DNA from: Micromonospora parastrephiae | Lineage (GTDB): Bacteria; Actinomycetota; Actinomycetes; Mycobacteriales; Micromonosporaceae | Direction: 5' to 3' | NCBI RefSeq assembly: GCF_016802865.1 | Contig: NZ_JAEVHM010000005.1 | Coordinates: forward strand, 1-64,000 | Length of the DNA stretch: 64,000 nt | Part shown: positions 37,082 through 48,123 of the stretch, piece after piece | How the letters are laid out: each line of letters begins with the position of its first letter | Position numbering within the stretch: position 1 is the stretch's first letter | Program-made: the position numbers and the translations under genes | Notes under the pieces: model-generated | What the model was told of the DNA's origin: nothing | The model's input: the letters and a program-made list of their open reading frames with translations, nothing else | Database searches by the model: none

Positions 37082-37176
37082 AACACTTCCGGTTTTGGCC
37101 AATTCCGGGGTGTGCTCCTCACCTCGAGATCGAGCCAAGTCAGGCCCATCTTCGCCGGCTCGTCGTCGCGCTCTCG

Positions 37177-37758
37177 TCAATCAGCTTGGCTAACTGGGGC
37201 TGATTCAGAGCGGGCTGGGGATGGCACAGCGGCGCCGGTGAACGTCGGGGCGGCCCGGAAGTGTGCCCGGCGGGCCGCGCAGCGGAACGCGCCGAGCACC
37301 GCCGGCCCGGCCAGGGTGACAAGGACAGCGGTAGTGATCGCCCGCCCGGTGTCCCAGCCCAGCGAGGTGACGGCGAAGAAGGTCAAATACCGGTGCAGTT
37401 GTTCGAGCACCGGCAGGCCCGGCTGGTAGGCGATCGAACTGGTCGGATCGAGGGAGAACGGCCAGAAGGACAGGTTGAGCATGAAGCCGAAGAAGTATCC
37501 GCTGACTGCGGCGTAGACCGCGAGCAGGAGGATCTCGGCCCGTCCCCGTACCCGGGGCAGCAGGCCGGCGAAAATGCCGACCCAGGCACAGCCGAACATC
37601 TGCTACGGCATCCACGGTCCCACTCCCCCGGTGAGCAGGGCGGAGGCGAACAGCGAGGTGCAGCCCAGCGCGAAACCGAAGCCCGGCCCGAAACGCTGCT
37701 CCGCTCCGCTCACCGCCTGTGGCACCTCTGTCAGACGTCGTGCTCCGCAGAGCACCGG
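37177..37758 (-). pseudogene. ECF transporter S-component-like membrane protein, amber codon
   Basis: The minus strand encodes hydrophobic sequence typical of vitamin ECF substrate subunits: FGFALGCTSLFASALLTGG, then GPWMP, a TAG at 37603-37605, QMFGCAWVGIFAGLLPRV, YAAVSGYFFGFMLNLSFWPF and TFFAVTSLGWDTGRAI. The frame continues unchanged across the TAG, where relatives have Tyr, so a single base change would restore it. The N-terminus above about 37758 is unclear. Cobalamin or a similar vitamin is a likely former substrate. Confidence 0.65.
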
Positions 37759-37949
37759 CCCGAACGCAAAAAAAACACAGAGCTCGCGTAGGTGTCGGCG
37801 GAGCCCGGGGTACGGTGTCCGCTAGCTCAAACGGGTTGCCCGGGACGCCCGTCGAGGGCATCCTCGGACGTTGTCGACCTTTGCGTGACTCAAACTGGTT
37901 CCTCTGGTACCGCCAATTCAGATCGCGCTGGACTGGAGTTGACGAGGAG

Positions 37950-38987
37950 ATGGCGAACCTCGCCGACGAGTGGCCCTTCCCAGGCGACCCGAACCACTTC
38001 GTGGGCGCTCGGCACCACACCGTGCCTCGCTTCTACCTCGAATACTGGGCAGACGCCGACGGTCACATCGACGTTGTCGAGAAGCCGGGTGGGCGCAGAT
38101 ATCGGACATCACCCAAGACGGCCAGTGCCGAGACCGATTTTTACACCTATATCGATCTTAACGGGGATCTGGCCGGTCACATGGAACAGGTGCTGGGGGT
38201 CATCGAAGCCGGCGCCTCCGCCGCGATCGGCAGGATCAGCCACCCGACCTTCGGCCAGTTTCCGCCGCCTCCCGACGACAAATACGAGATTGCCACCTTC
38301 CTTGCCTTTCAGAAGGTGCGGGGCAAGCGTCGGCGCAGAGAGATTGAGACCCAGGCCGACTTTTACATGAAACTCCAGTACTCGGGGCTCGGTAGCGACG
38401 CTATCAAGAGGCTGCTTGAGGAGCGGCTCGGGCATGCTAGTCCAGAGCATATCGCCCAGATGGAAGAACTCGTCGCAAACCTGGACGATTACGAATTCGT
38501 TCCGGACCCTAACGAACATGTCCGCATGATGGGCAAGTTGGCGCACAAAATCTTCCCGCACCTCATGCGCCGGCACTGGCACCTCGGCGTCTTCGATGAG
38601 CCCGTCCTCGTCACCTGCGATGAGCCGGTCATGCTCTACAAGAGCAACCCCAGCCCGATCCGGGGCTACGGGCTGCTTGACGCCGACGAAGTCTGGTTTC
38701 CGCTCAACCCGTCCATGCTGCTGATACTGACCCTGGAGCCACAGCCGGGTTCGATGCGGTTCTCGGCGCCAATCTCGACCGCGCGAACAGTAAACACATA
38801 CGCCACCCACAATGCATACCAAAATATCTTTCTCCACCCAGAGCAGCCGGATATCGATACCGAGCAGTTGGCCGACAATCCGCTCTTCGAAGTGGCCGCT
38901 CCGCCAGGCGTGATACTGCCCGATGGGGCAAACAAGCCTCTCAAGAACCGAACGACCGCGCGGCGGCGTAAGCCGAAGCGGAAGTAG
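37950..38987 (+). CDS. DUF4238 protein
   Basis: The 345-residue product begins with the DUF4238 signature, His then VPRFYLEYW (HHTVPRFYLEYWADADG), and continues with family-like sequence (VTCDEPVMLYKSN, VWFPLNPSMLLIL). The biochemical role of the family is not known; it is scattered and often found in accessory regions. The ATG at 37950 is chosen because the 77 residues before it are not family-like and GGAG lies upstream. The C-terminus is Lys/Arg-rich (RRRKPKRK). Confidence 0.8.
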   Translation: MANLADEWPFPGDPNHFVGARHHTVPRFYLEYWADADGHIDVVEKPGGRRYRTSPKTASAETDFYTYIDLNGDLAGHMEQVLGVIEAGASAAIGRISHPTFGQFPPPPDDKYEIATFLAFQKVRGKRRRREIETQADFYMKLQYSGLGSDAIKRLLEERLGHASPEHIAQMEELVANLDDYEFVPDPNEHVRMMGKLAHKIFPHLMRRHWHLGVFDEPVLVTCDEPVMLYKSNPSPIRGYGLLDADEVWFPLNPSMLLILTLEPQPGSMRFSAPISTARTVNTYATHNAYQNIFLHPEQPDIDTEQLADNPLFEVAAPPGVILPDGANKPLKNRTTARRRKPKRK

Positions 38988-39493
38988 CGCCACGAGAGGG
39001 GTTTCTCGCCAAGAGGTGTTGCCGGCGAGCGCCGGTACGGGCACATCTGCCGGCTGTTCGGGCGGCTGCGGGATTGGCAACGGGGTGCAGGACGCGTACG
39101 CCGGGCCTGCGCTGTGGCAGACCCAGATCCGGGACGACCTGGCCGCTTCCACAGCCGCCTGTCCGAAGACTGGCGCTGCGGCAGCGGTCGAAGTCACACC
39201 TGACGTAGCCGGTCCGAGCTGAGCAGGCGGTGCATTGCGGCAAGCATGAGGCAGGCATCTGATCCGGTCCGACCGGGCCCGACCGCTCCGGCTGTCGGCG
39301 GCGGAGCGGTATCGGCCTGCCATTCGGCTCAGCAGTCGGTACCGTCGCGCCACCCGCTCATCGGCAGACACAGCCGGGTGGTCAGCACACCCTTGTGCAA
39401 CGGCCGCTTAACTCGTCCTCGGTATCCGCCAAGACCCCCGCGAGGTGCGAATCACCTTCGGCAGCAGCCAGGACCTACCGTGCAGCAGAGCAA

Positions 39494-39531
39494 GAAGTGA
39501 GGGCCGCCTCGTGACGGCTGGCCCTCACTTC
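39494..39531. terminator. Strong hairpin, probable terminator
   Basis: GAAGTGAGGGCC at 39494-39505 pairs perfectly with GGCCCTCACTTC at 39520-39531 around a 14-base loop. There is no T-run, as is common for actinobacterial terminators. Confidence 0.6.
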
Positions 39532-39542
39532 ACTACATCTTC

Positions 39543-39713
39543 TTCAGTAAGCGGGACCATGCCTGGGGCCGTAATGGCCCTGGGATACGAGAGGATGCGG
39601 TTCGCCGCTAAGGGCTGACAGCGCTGCGGCCACTTCGACGATGTCGGCCTTGGTGTAGACGTTGGTGGCCCCGACGTCGCCGCCTGTGCTTGACTTCAGG
39701 GTGGCACGAACTC
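39543..39713 (-). other. Coding-like fragment, unrecognised
   Basis: The minus strand reads ATNVYTKADIVEVAAALSAL then SGEPHPLVSQGHYGPRHG before a stop. A stop also lies just upstream and there is no start codon. It looks like the tail of a lost protein of unknown family. Confidence 0.3.
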
Positions 39714-39737
39714 AGCCTGCGCGAGCCGCGTAACGCA

Positions 39738-39947
39738 TCAGCCGAACCGGATGCTCCCGGGGGTCCAGTCGACGATCCTCGCTGTCGTCACACCGTCGTC
39801 GGCACCGGGGACGAGCCGGAAGGCGTCCCCGGGGCGGAGCGCTGCTGGTTCGACTCCAGGTTCGAGCTGGATAGAATGTGCCGTACTGGCGAGGGGGTGA
39901 TCAATCGTGTACGTCCGGTTCCCAAGCTGGAACACCGGCATTTCCAC
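39738..39947 (-). CDS. Small SH3-like protein downstream of the Mrr-like nuclease
   Basis: The 69-residue product (start GTG 39947, or ATG 39941) reads VFQLGNRTYTIDHPLASTAH, ALRPGDAFRLVPGADDG and ARIVDWTPGSIRFG. It is a compact beta-rich sequence with an LRPGD turn seen in small SH3-like folds. It starts 6 bp after the stop of the nuclease gene, so the two are probably one operon. The function is unknown; a nuclease partner or immunity role is only a guess. Confidence 0.5.
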   Translation of the reverse strand: MEMPVFQLGNRTYTIDHPLASTAHSIQLEPGVEPAALRPGDAFRLVPGADDGVTTARIVDWTPGSIRFG

Positions 39948-39952
39948 TTTTA

Positions 39953-41479
39953 CTAAGTGCCGCCTGAAACAGCGTTCACGGCAACCCTCCTAAGGCGTTC
40001 TGCCCCGGCATCATCGTCGGGTACCTGGAGGGTGATCTCTGTCCAGGCCCAGCGACGCGCGATGCCACCATAGATCGAAGCGAGGAACGAGAGGTAATGG
40101 AACTGACTGTCGGTGGTCTCGGTGATCGAGGGCATGACGAGCATAGAGGCGGTGTGGGCCTGCAACTGGGTTAGGTGCCGAGCGACCGGAAGATGGATCG
40201 CTTCCAGTGCGGTAGGCAGAACTGCGCCGTGCGCTCGCATGAGCGACTGGCCGTTGCCGGTTTCCACGGAGATGACATCGCCTGCGCTGATGCCCAGCAA
40301 GGTTTCGAGCTCATCGCGGACAGCCTCGGGGTTACGCCCATCGACGTTTCCCATCCGCGCCTTCGCGTCAGCCTCCTCACCCTGCCTGAAACGAAGTTCG
40401 AAGTTGAGCGCCCGTTCGGGCGTATCGACGACCAGACGTAGCCAGCCAGTGCGCGTCCCGATCGTTCGCGCGGCGCCAATCAACGGCATGCGGAACCGAC
40501 TCTCGCCGTCACTGGTAATGCATCGGAGGTATAGCGGTGGCGCTTCGCTACGGGCTCCCTCGATGAAGGAGACCGTTGATTCGATCGGTTCGTCGGAGAA
40601 GGGTCCACCAACTGTCGTGGTCCTGGCGTGCGCGTCGCTGAAAGGAATACCCCACTCAAACCACGCTCGTATGGCCTCGTGCTCGGGTGTGCCCGGGGTC
40701 GCGAGGAACTCCACGTTCAGCCTGATCGGGTCAAGCTCGACCGCGTCCGGGGAGCGCGGCACGAGGGACTCGTACCTCCACCGGGAGCCACCGAGATAGG
40801 TCATCCGGTGATACACCGCTGGGTCATCATCAGACGGCAACGGAACCCCCTGGCTGTTGGCCGCCGTCCGGGTGCCGTGCTCGATGCGGTAGCTGTCGCT
40901 AACGACATCACGCAGGGCGTCAAGCGCCTCCTGCCGGGCCTCGATCGCGCCAAGCATCGTCAGTGACTCGCCGCGTTCGACCGGCGAGGACGCGAGCATC
41001 GCCATCTGGCTAATGAACTGCTCCAGCACCCCTTCCCCGTGGGTGAACCGCCGCATGGTTTCGGGATAGCGATCCGCGAGCCCGGCGATGAAGGCGTCGC
41101 TGTCCCACTGGCAAGGGAACGACACGCCCTCGGTGAGGCTATTGAACTCTGCGATGCGCTCCTCGGTCGGCGTCCAGGGTGTGACGAGGTGGTACCGGGC
41201 AACCTGACATGCGCCGGGGGTGACATGTTCCTCGACGAACCGTTCCCAGGACCTCTTGACTTGGCGGAACTGGCTATCGGTCATCGCTGTGGTGAAGCCT
41301 TTGACCTGCCAAATCTCAAGCCCGTCCATCGTAGAGCGGAGGATGTCGATCCCGCCGTCGCCCTGCGATGGATTGACCTGCCGCGCGTCGCCGTACTCGC
41401 GGCGCAGGAGAGTCGCGACGAGCGACTCGATGGAGTCTCCGCTTCGATGCTGAATCAGCGGCCAGTCGTAGGTCGGCAC
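39953..41479 (-). CDS. Mrr-like PD-(D/E)XK nuclease with unknown C-terminal domain
   Basis: The first ~110 residues form a restriction-endonuclease-like fold: IESLVATLLRREYGDARQVN, then GDGGIDILRSTMDGLEIWQV-K, giving the GID and QxK motifs of Mrr and of Cap4-type defence nucleases. The remaining ~390 residues are beta-rich and not recognised (EWGIPFSDAHA, GWLRLVVDTPERALNFELRF); they could be a sensor. Length is 508 residues. There is no methylase nearby, so a classic restriction-modification system is unlikely; a modification-dependent or signal-activated nuclease fits better. The start at 41479 has no strong ribosome site. Confidence 0.7.
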   Translation of the reverse strand: MPTYDWPLIQHRSGDSIESLVATLLRREYGDARQVNPSQGDGGIDILRSTMDGLEIWQVKGFTTAMTDSQFRQVKRSWERFVEEHVTPGACQVARYHLVTPWTPTEERIAEFNSLTEGVSFPCQWDSDAFIAGLADRYPETMRRFTHGEGVLEQFISQMAMLASSPVERGESLTMLGAIEARQEALDALRDVVSDSYRIEHGTRTAANSQGVPLPSDDDPAVYHRMTYLGGSRWRYESLVPRSPDAVELDPIRLNVEFLATPGTPEHEAIRAWFEWGIPFSDAHARTTTVGGPFSDEPIESTVSFIEGARSEAPPLYLRCITSDGESRFRMPLIGAARTIGTRTGWLRLVVDTPERALNFELRFRQGEEADAKARMGNVDGRNPEAVRDELETLLGISAGDVISVETGNGQSLMRAHGAVLPTALEAIHLPVARHLTQLQAHTASMLVMPSITETTDSQFHYLSFLASIYGGIARRWAWTEITLQVPDDDAGAERLRRVAVNAVSGGT

Positions 41480-41815
41480 GAACTAAGACTACGGACCACG
41501 TCGGACACGTTGGCCCTGTTGCGCTGTGCCATGACGGGCTACTCCGCCAGATGCAGCGGGTCAGGGCCACCCGGTCAGCCTGGCGGCACGGTAAGGATCG
41601 GGCGCGCTTCTACGAGACCTCAGCACGGTGACCGCTTCGGCCGGATCAATGGTCGTGGCCCATCAGTGGTTCTCAATCGCCGTGCTCGCCGCGCCGGCAC
41701 CGTCGCGCTGGCCAATCAAACCGGAAGTCATGCTGACATGCGCATAATAAGATGATTGGTTCGAGCCACGTCAAGAATCGTGACCATATAGTTCAGCATT
41801 CTGTTTATTCACCAG

Positions 41816-42162
41816 ATGATGTACTGTTGGGTGGTGGAGACTCTGACGCACGGACAGGTCCTGGCCCGCTTCGGCCATGCCCTGTCGACCCGGTCCGCGC
41901 CCGACTCCTGCTCGCCCTGCGCGACGGGCCCGGCTACCCGGCGGACCTCGCCGACCTGCTGGGCACGAGCCGGCAGAACCTGTCCAACCACCTGGCGTGC
42001 CTGCGGGGCTGCGGCCTCGTCGTCGCGGTGCCAGAGGGCCGGCGTAGCCGCTACGAACTCGCCGACGCGCGCCTCGCGCACGCCCTCGGAGACCTCCTCG
42101 GCCTGGTCCTGGCCGTCGATCCAGCCGCCTGCCCGGCCGCCGAGTCCGAGGGGTGCTGCTGA
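41816..42162 (+). CDS. ArsR-family metal sensor (CmtR-like), one frameshift
   Basis: Joined across one apparent missing G near 41887, the product reads ETLTHGQVLARFGHALS then DPVRARLLLALRDG and the winged-helix SRQNLSNHLACLRGCGLVV. The Cys in HLACLRGC and the C-terminal CC match the metal-ligand layout of CmtR, a Cd/Pb sensor. The frame after the shift is open to the stop at 42160-42162, which overlaps the next gene's ATG (TGATG). It probably represses the CDF transporter until metal binds. Starts at 41816, 41819, 41831 or 41834 are possible. Confidence 0.75.
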
Positions 42163-42878
42163 TGAACGCGCCACTTCCGCTGATGTCAGTTGGTCCGTCA
42201 CCGGCCCGCCGGTCGATCCTGATCCGGCGGGTGCGCCTGTTCGTCGCCGCGACAATCACCTACAACGTCATCGAGGCGGTCATCGCCATCAGCGCCGGGA
42301 GGATGGCCTCCTCGACCGCGCTGATCGGGTTCGGGCTCGACTCTGTCATCGAGGTGGCCTCCGCCGCCGCCGTGGCCTGGCAGTTCTCCGGACCCGACCA
42401 CGAACGCCGGGAACGCGCCGCGCTGCGTGTCATCGCGCTGTCGTTCTTCGCTCTGGCCGCGTACGTGTCCGTCGAATCGGTGCGCGCGCTCGTCGGCGCG
42501 GACCGCGCGGAGCACTCCACGATCGGTCTGGTCCTGGCCGCGGTGTCCCTGGCGGTGATGCCGGTCCTGTCGGCCGCGCAACGCCGCGCGGGACGCGAAC
42601 TCGGGTCGGCCTCGGCCGTCGCGGACTCCAAGCAGACCCTGCTGTGCACCTACCTCTCGGCGGTGCTGCTGGTCGGGCTGGCGGTCAACTCGCTGTTCGG
42701 CTGGTGGTGGGCCGACCCCGCCGCCGCGTTGATCATCGCCGCAGTCGCGGTGAAGGAAGGCCGCGAAGCCTGGCGCGGCGACACCTGCTGCGCCCCAGGC
42801 GCCGCCCTGCGCTCCCCCACCACTGGTGGCGACGCCAGCGGATGCACCGACGGATGTTGCACCAGCGACACTCGATGA
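42162..42878 (+). CDS. Cation diffusion facilitator-like metal exporter
   Basis: The 238-residue membrane protein has five to six membrane segments with CDF features: NVIEAVIAISAGRMASSTAL, GFGLDSVIEVASAAAVAW (the first D-x2-x2 metal site is GLDSVIE) and VADSKQTLLCTYLSA. A Cys-rich tail (DTCCAPG, GCTDGCC) could bind soft metals such as Cd or Pb. It is translationally coupled to the ArsR gene. The long cytoplasmic ferredoxin-like domain of many CDF proteins is missing. Confidence 0.85.
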   Translation: MNAPLPLMSVGPSPARRSILIRRVRLFVAATITYNVIEAVIAISAGRMASSTALIGFGLDSVIEVASAAAVAWQFSGPDHERRERAALRVIALSFFALAAYVSVESVRALVGADRAEHSTIGLVLAAVSLAVMPVLSAAQRRAGRELGSASAVADSKQTLLCTYLSAVLLVGLAVNSLFGWWWADPAAALIIAAVAVKEGREAWRGDTCCAPGAALRSPTTGGDASGCTDGCCTSDTR

Positions 42879-42956
42879 GCGAAACCTGCGGGCTCATCGG
42901 TTCCTTTGGGCTACCGCCGCAGTTGCCCCATCGCGGAAGCAGAAGCGGTGGGCGGG

Positions 42957-43595
42957 CTAGATGAGGGTGATCCAGTAATCCCAAAAGCGGTTTAGGATCG
43001 CGAGCGAGATGATCACGTACCAAGCGGTGAGGACGAGGCTGTGGTAGCTGGCGGCTGCTGCGGCAGCCCGACGTACGGACCTGGGAAGCGCACCGCCGTG
43101 CTGGCGCAGGGTGCGCAAGGTGACGTAGAGGAAGATCGGGATGGCGACGGCCCAGACGAGCATGCAGTACGGGCACAATGCGCCGATGATGTAGAGGCTC
43201 TGGTAGATCAGCCAGTGCACGAAGACCACGCCGAACGTGGCGCCGGCTTGTAGTCCCAGCCAGAACCAGCCGGGCAGTCGCACACCGGCCAGCAGGACGA
43301 CGCCAATCATGGTGACCACGGCGAAACCCGCGATGCCGATCAGGGGGTTGGGAATGCCGAACGCCTCGGCCTGGGGTGTGCTCATGACCGAGCCGCAGGA
43401 CAAGATGGGGTTGATGCTGCAGCTCGGCACGTAGCCGCGATTGGCGAGCAGGTTGATTTTCTCGACGATGAGCATTACGGCGGCGAGCATCCCGACGACG
43501 CCACCGACGGTGCAGATCCAGGCGGTGGCCCGGGACAGGAAACCCTGCTCGGGTAAGCCCCGCTCGGTGTGCTGCTCGACGGTGGCGGCGCTCAT
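42957..43595 (-). CDS. VKOR-family disulfide-generating membrane protein
   Basis: The 212-residue protein has the VKOR core: the active-site CPYC (GALCPYCMLVW), the loop Cys pair (VPSCSINPILSC), and NPLIGIAGFAVV, in five membrane segments. It reoxidises a DsbA-like partner using quinone. It overlaps the upstream DsbA-like gene by ATGA, which supports that pairing. Confidence 0.93.
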   Translation of the reverse strand: MSAATVEQHTERGLPEQGFLSRATAWICTVGGVVGMLAAVMLIVEKINLLANRGYVPSCSINPILSCGSVMSTPQAEAFGIPNPLIGIAGFAVVTMIGVVLLAGVRLPGWFWLGLQAGATFGVVFVHWLIYQSLYIIGALCPYCMLVWAVAIPIFLYVTLRTLRQHGGALPRSVRRAAAAAASYHSLVLTAWYVIISLAILNRFWDYWITLI

Positions 43596-44254
43596 CTAGC
43601 CAGCGCGTCGTCGATGGCGGCGACGAGGTCGTCCTGGCCTCGCAGGTCGGTCAGTTGCCGGCCGTTGAGGAAGAACGTCGGTGTGCCCTGCACACCGGCG
43701 GCTGCACCATCGGCCTTGTCCTTGCCGATCCGGGCGGCAGTGGCGGGATCATCGAGATCACGTTGGAAGCGCGACATGTCCAGGCCGAGGGTGCGGGCGT
43801 GGCCGAGGAACACCTCCGTCTGTGCCTGCTCCTTGTGGCCCCAGCTGGTCTGGTTCTCGAACAGCTGGATGTACATGTCGGAGAAGCGGCCCTGGTTCGC
43901 GGCGGCCTGAGCGGTGCGGGCGGCCAGCTCGGCGTTCGGGTGGCTGGGGATCGGGAAGTACCTGACCACGAAGGTGATGCGGTCCTGATAGGTCGCCAGG
44001 ATCTGCTTGACCGCCGGGTACGCGGCGGCGCAGGACTCGCACTCGAAGTCGAGGAACTCCACCAGCGTCACCTTGCCGTCCGCTGCCGTGGACAGCCGGT
44101 GACTGTCCTCGCGCGCCAGCACCGTCGGTTCAATCGCGCCAGCGTCGGTGGTCGCAACAGGCGGCTGGTCGGGACGATTGACGGTCAGCAGACCACCGAC
44201 CACGAGCACCACCACCGCTATCAACGCCAAGGTCAAGCGAGTATTCCTCGTCAT
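43592..44254 (-). CDS. DsbA-like thioredoxin-fold oxidoreductase
   Basis: The 220-residue protein has an N-terminal membrane anchor (LALIAVVVLVVGGLLTV) and a DsbA domain with the CxxC site CESC (FLDFECESCAAAYPAVKQ) and the cis-Pro loop GVQGTPTFFLNG. It makes disulfides in exported proteins and is recycled by the VKOR protein encoded next. The start at 44254 is set by GAGGACGGGA. Confidence 0.92.
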   Translation of the reverse strand: MTRNTRLTLALIAVVVLVVGGLLTVNRPDQPPVATTDAGAIEPTVLAREDSHRLSTAADGKVTLVEFLDFECESCAAAYPAVKQILATYQDRITFVVRYFPIPSHPNAELAARTAQAAANQGRFSDMYIQLFENQTSWGHKEQAQTEVFLGHARTLGLDMSRFQRDLDDPATAARIGKDKADGAAAGVQGTPTFFLNGRQLTDLRGQDDLVAAIDDALAR

Positions 44255-44634
44255 TTTCCCGTCCTCGTCCGCCGCGTGGAACAACGTGATCAGCCCGCCC
44301 GCGCACAAGCGGCGGAGTCCGATCGGACAATACAGAGACGGGTGTACCGACTTGCTGTCAGATTCCTGAGACTGGCGGGCGTCGCCGCCAGGTGAACCGA
44401 CCCGATACTACGATGAGTAGTAGCGGCGTGAGATGACCAACCTGGTCCGCACCGAGCAGGACCTGAGGGAGGGCGGCATGCCGATTCTGGTCAACCAGGC
44501 CGTCATCCCGAGCACGACCGCCGGAGCCCGCTGTGGTGGGCAACAGTTCGCGTCCATCGCCGCGTCCGGGCCTCTCCTGGCTGCGATGGCCGGCGCGGCC
44601 GCGGCGGGCCTGGTGAGTCTCCTTGTCGCCGTGT
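44255..44634. other. Intergenic region
   Basis: About 380 bp lie between the DsbA gene and the glycosyltransferase relic. A frame from 44433 (VRTEQDLREGGMPILVNQ) is open but has no ribosome site or family match. The dsbA promoter should lie in the first 100 bp. Confidence 0.4.
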
Positions 44635-45192
44635 CCCGTGGCCGGCGCGGACGTCGACCCGACCGTCACCCAGGTCTCCGAACTCACCCGCGCACGGTTC
44701 CCTGCGGTCACCGACGACATGCGGACCCGATGGGTTCCGGCCTACTTCGGTGTCATGCACGCTCTGCCTGCCGTCGCCGCTCTACGCCGGGCCTGGCGGG
44801 ACGACCGACCCGACCTCGTTGTGCACGATCCGGCCAACCCGGGTGCTGCTGTCGCCGCGGATGAGTTGGGCATCCCCTCGCTGCTGTTCAGCGTCTTTCA
44901 CTATTTCCCGCCCATGCTGGACCTTCCCGCCGTCACACGCCGGGCCCTGGATCAGCCCGATGTTGACCCTGAAAGCCGTTGCCAAAGCCGGCGCCGCCCC
45001 GCCCCTACATCGACCCCGTGCCGGCTGCCCTCCAGGTCGGCCCCGTCGCCGACCATCCCGACGTCATCCCATCCGCACGGTCCCCTGGGAGGACCCCCTG
45101 ACCAAGCCTGTTCGGCTGCCCGACCGCACGCCGGCACGGCCACTGGTCTACGTGACCCTTGGGACGGTCGTGGGCACGGGGTCCGCCGGAAG
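44635..45192 (+). pseudogene. GT1-type (macrolide/glycoside) glycosyltransferase fragment
   Basis: Pieces in several frames fit an MGT/UGT glycosyltransferase: LTRARFPAVTDDMRTRW, DLVVHDPANPGAAVAADELG and FHYFPPMLDLPAV in one frame, then RPLVYVTLGTVVGT in another. The N-terminal acceptor loop and the C-terminal sugar-nucleotide motif are both missing, and at least two shifts are needed. It is a relic. Confidence 0.65.
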
Positions 45193-45194
45193 CG

Positions 45195-45590
45195 TCACGA
45201 CCCGGGGTTGTCGCGGGAGGCCGCCGTGGTGGTGCCCATGGTCGAGCGCTTCTTAGCCTGCCAGGGCCAGTGGCCATCCAGCTCGACCTCAAGCGAGAAG
45301 CTGAGGAAGGTGCGGACCAGGACGATCAGGGCCAACACTCCGACACTGTGAAAGGTGGGCGAGACCGCCACGGTGCGGATGATGTCGCCGCCCACCAGAA
45401 GTTCGAGTCCGAGCAGGACGGCTCTTCCGACACCCTGCCGGAACTGCCGGTAGACCTCGACAAGCTGTCGGGTTTGCCAGTACCGGTATACGAAGACGAT
45501 TGCCGCGATGGCGACACCGACCGCGATGGCCAACACGCCGGCGAGATCTAGCAGTCCCCCGATGTGTTCGATGATCTGCTTTGTCTGCAC
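45195..45590 (-). CDS. DUF1622 membrane protein
   Basis: The 131-residue protein has three membrane segments and the DUF1622 pattern: LLDLAGVLAIAVGVAIAAIV, then VYRQFRQGVGRAVLLGLELL, VGGDIIRTVAVSPTFHSVG and RTFLSFSLEVELDG. The family is of unknown function. The GTG at 45590 is chosen for the GAAGGGGAGG site six bases before it. Confidence 0.85.
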   Translation of the reverse strand: MQTKQIIEHIGGLLDLAGVLAIAVGVAIAAIVFVYRYWQTRQLVEVYRQFRQGVGRAVLLGLELLVGGDIIRTVAVSPTFHSVGVLALIVLVRTFLSFSLEVELDGHWPWQAKKRSTMGTTTAASRDNPGS

Positions 45591-45604
45591 CGCCACCCTC
45601 CCCT

Positions 45605-45900
45605 TCAACCTCGGCGGACGAGATGGGCGACACGGGAGACCTCCTCGCGGTCGAGACTCGCCAGCCACAACGTCGCACGGGCGATCGACTCAGAGGCCAG
45701 GTAGTGCAACTGCAAGTCGTACGGGCGGCCCAGCCGACAGCACGGAGAAAGCGCCGAGGGCATGCTGAGCACGATAGGCGGTGCTGCTGCGGAGGATGGT
45801 GCTTTGTTCGACGTCGGTGGCATCGACCTCCCACTGGCGCAGCGCCCGATGGTGCCGAGGGGCCGCACACCGATGAGGAGACCCGTCAACCGGCGGCAGA
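45605..45900 (-). other. Coding-like fragment upstream of DUF1622, frameshifted
   Basis: One frame gives RPYDLQLHYLASESIARATL then WLASLDREEVSRVAHLVRRG to a stop at 45605; a neighbouring frame gives EVDATDVEQSTILRSSTAYR upstream. Both look like protein and may be one gene split by an indel near 45740. I do not recognise it. Confidence 0.35.
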
Positions 45901-46002
45901 CCAGCCACCAGTACGCCCCTGCAGGGTCCTGCGAAACTTTCGGCAGGACCGGATCATCCAGGCGACACGTGGCAGGTTCGTACGCCGTGGTGGAGGCACC
46001 GA

Positions 46003-47598
<1,596 letters not shown>

Positions 47599-47637
47599 CT
47601 GCGCCCACCCCCTCTGTCGCTGAATCCAGCACAACAA

Positions 47638-47655
47638 TACCCTCACGTGAGGGTT
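47638..47655 (-). promoter_or_regulatory. MerR-type operator (copy b) before prfC
   Basis: TACCCTCACGTGAGGGTT contains the perfect palindrome ACCCTCACGTGAGGGT (47639-47654). Read towards prfC it ends in GGGTA and continues TTGTT, giving TATTGT as a -10-like element. Confidence 0.75.
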
Positions 47656-47688
47656 GCCCGGCTGGGCGGGGGTGACGGGGTTCGGAGG

Positions 47689-48123
47689 TCAGCCGCTGGC
47701 CGTGGCGCGGGAGGCGGTCGGTGACTGAAGACAGTCCATGTGGCCGGTGAGGGTGGCGGCGAACTCCTCGGCGGTGGCGAGCTGCGCCCGTAGCGCCGCG
47801 CACCGCTCGTGGACGGCTTCGCGGTAGCCGGCGAGGGTGTCGAGCAGCCGTTGACGTTCCGCCTTGGTCAGCCGGGCGCCGCCGGAGAGCTGATCGACGA
47901 TGGCCAGCAGGTCACGCATCTGCTCCAGGCTGAATTCCAACGGCTTCATTCGCTTGACCACCCGCAGCCGGTCCACGTCGGCGTCGGTGTAGAGGCGGAA
48001 GCCGCCCTGACTGCGGGCGGAGGGGACAATTAGGCCCACCTCTTCGTAGTAGCGGATCGTGCGCAGGCTCAGCCCGGCCCGCTCGGCCACTTCGCCGATC
48101 TGCATCAGTGCGCCGTCACCCAT
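47689..48123 (-). CDS. MerR-family regulator of the 46-59 kb island
   Basis: This ~144-residue regulator (start 48123 or 48105) has the MerR winged helix MQIGEVAERAGLSLRTIRYY, the GGFRLYTDADVDRL element and a coiled coil. Unlike the two SulP-linked copies it has two Cys in its C-terminal part (ERCAALR and HMDCLQS). It is followed by prfC on the same strand with an operator between, and has an operator-like repeat upstream at 48270. It is the best candidate for the local master regulator. Its trigger is unknown. Confidence 0.88.
   Translation of the reverse strand: MGDGALMQIGEVAERAGLSLRTIRYYEEVGLIVPSARSQGGFRLYTDADVDRLRVVKRMKPLEFSLEQMRDLLAIVDQLSGGARLTKAERQRLLDTLAGYREAVHERCAALRAQLATAEEFAATLTGHMDCLQSPTASRATASG

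Larger units (their letters stand above)
38988..39737. other. Region without an intact gene
   Basis: About 750 bp hold no supported gene. They contain a strong hairpin (39494-39531) and a minus-strand coding-like piece (39543-39713), listed separately. Confidence 0.4.
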
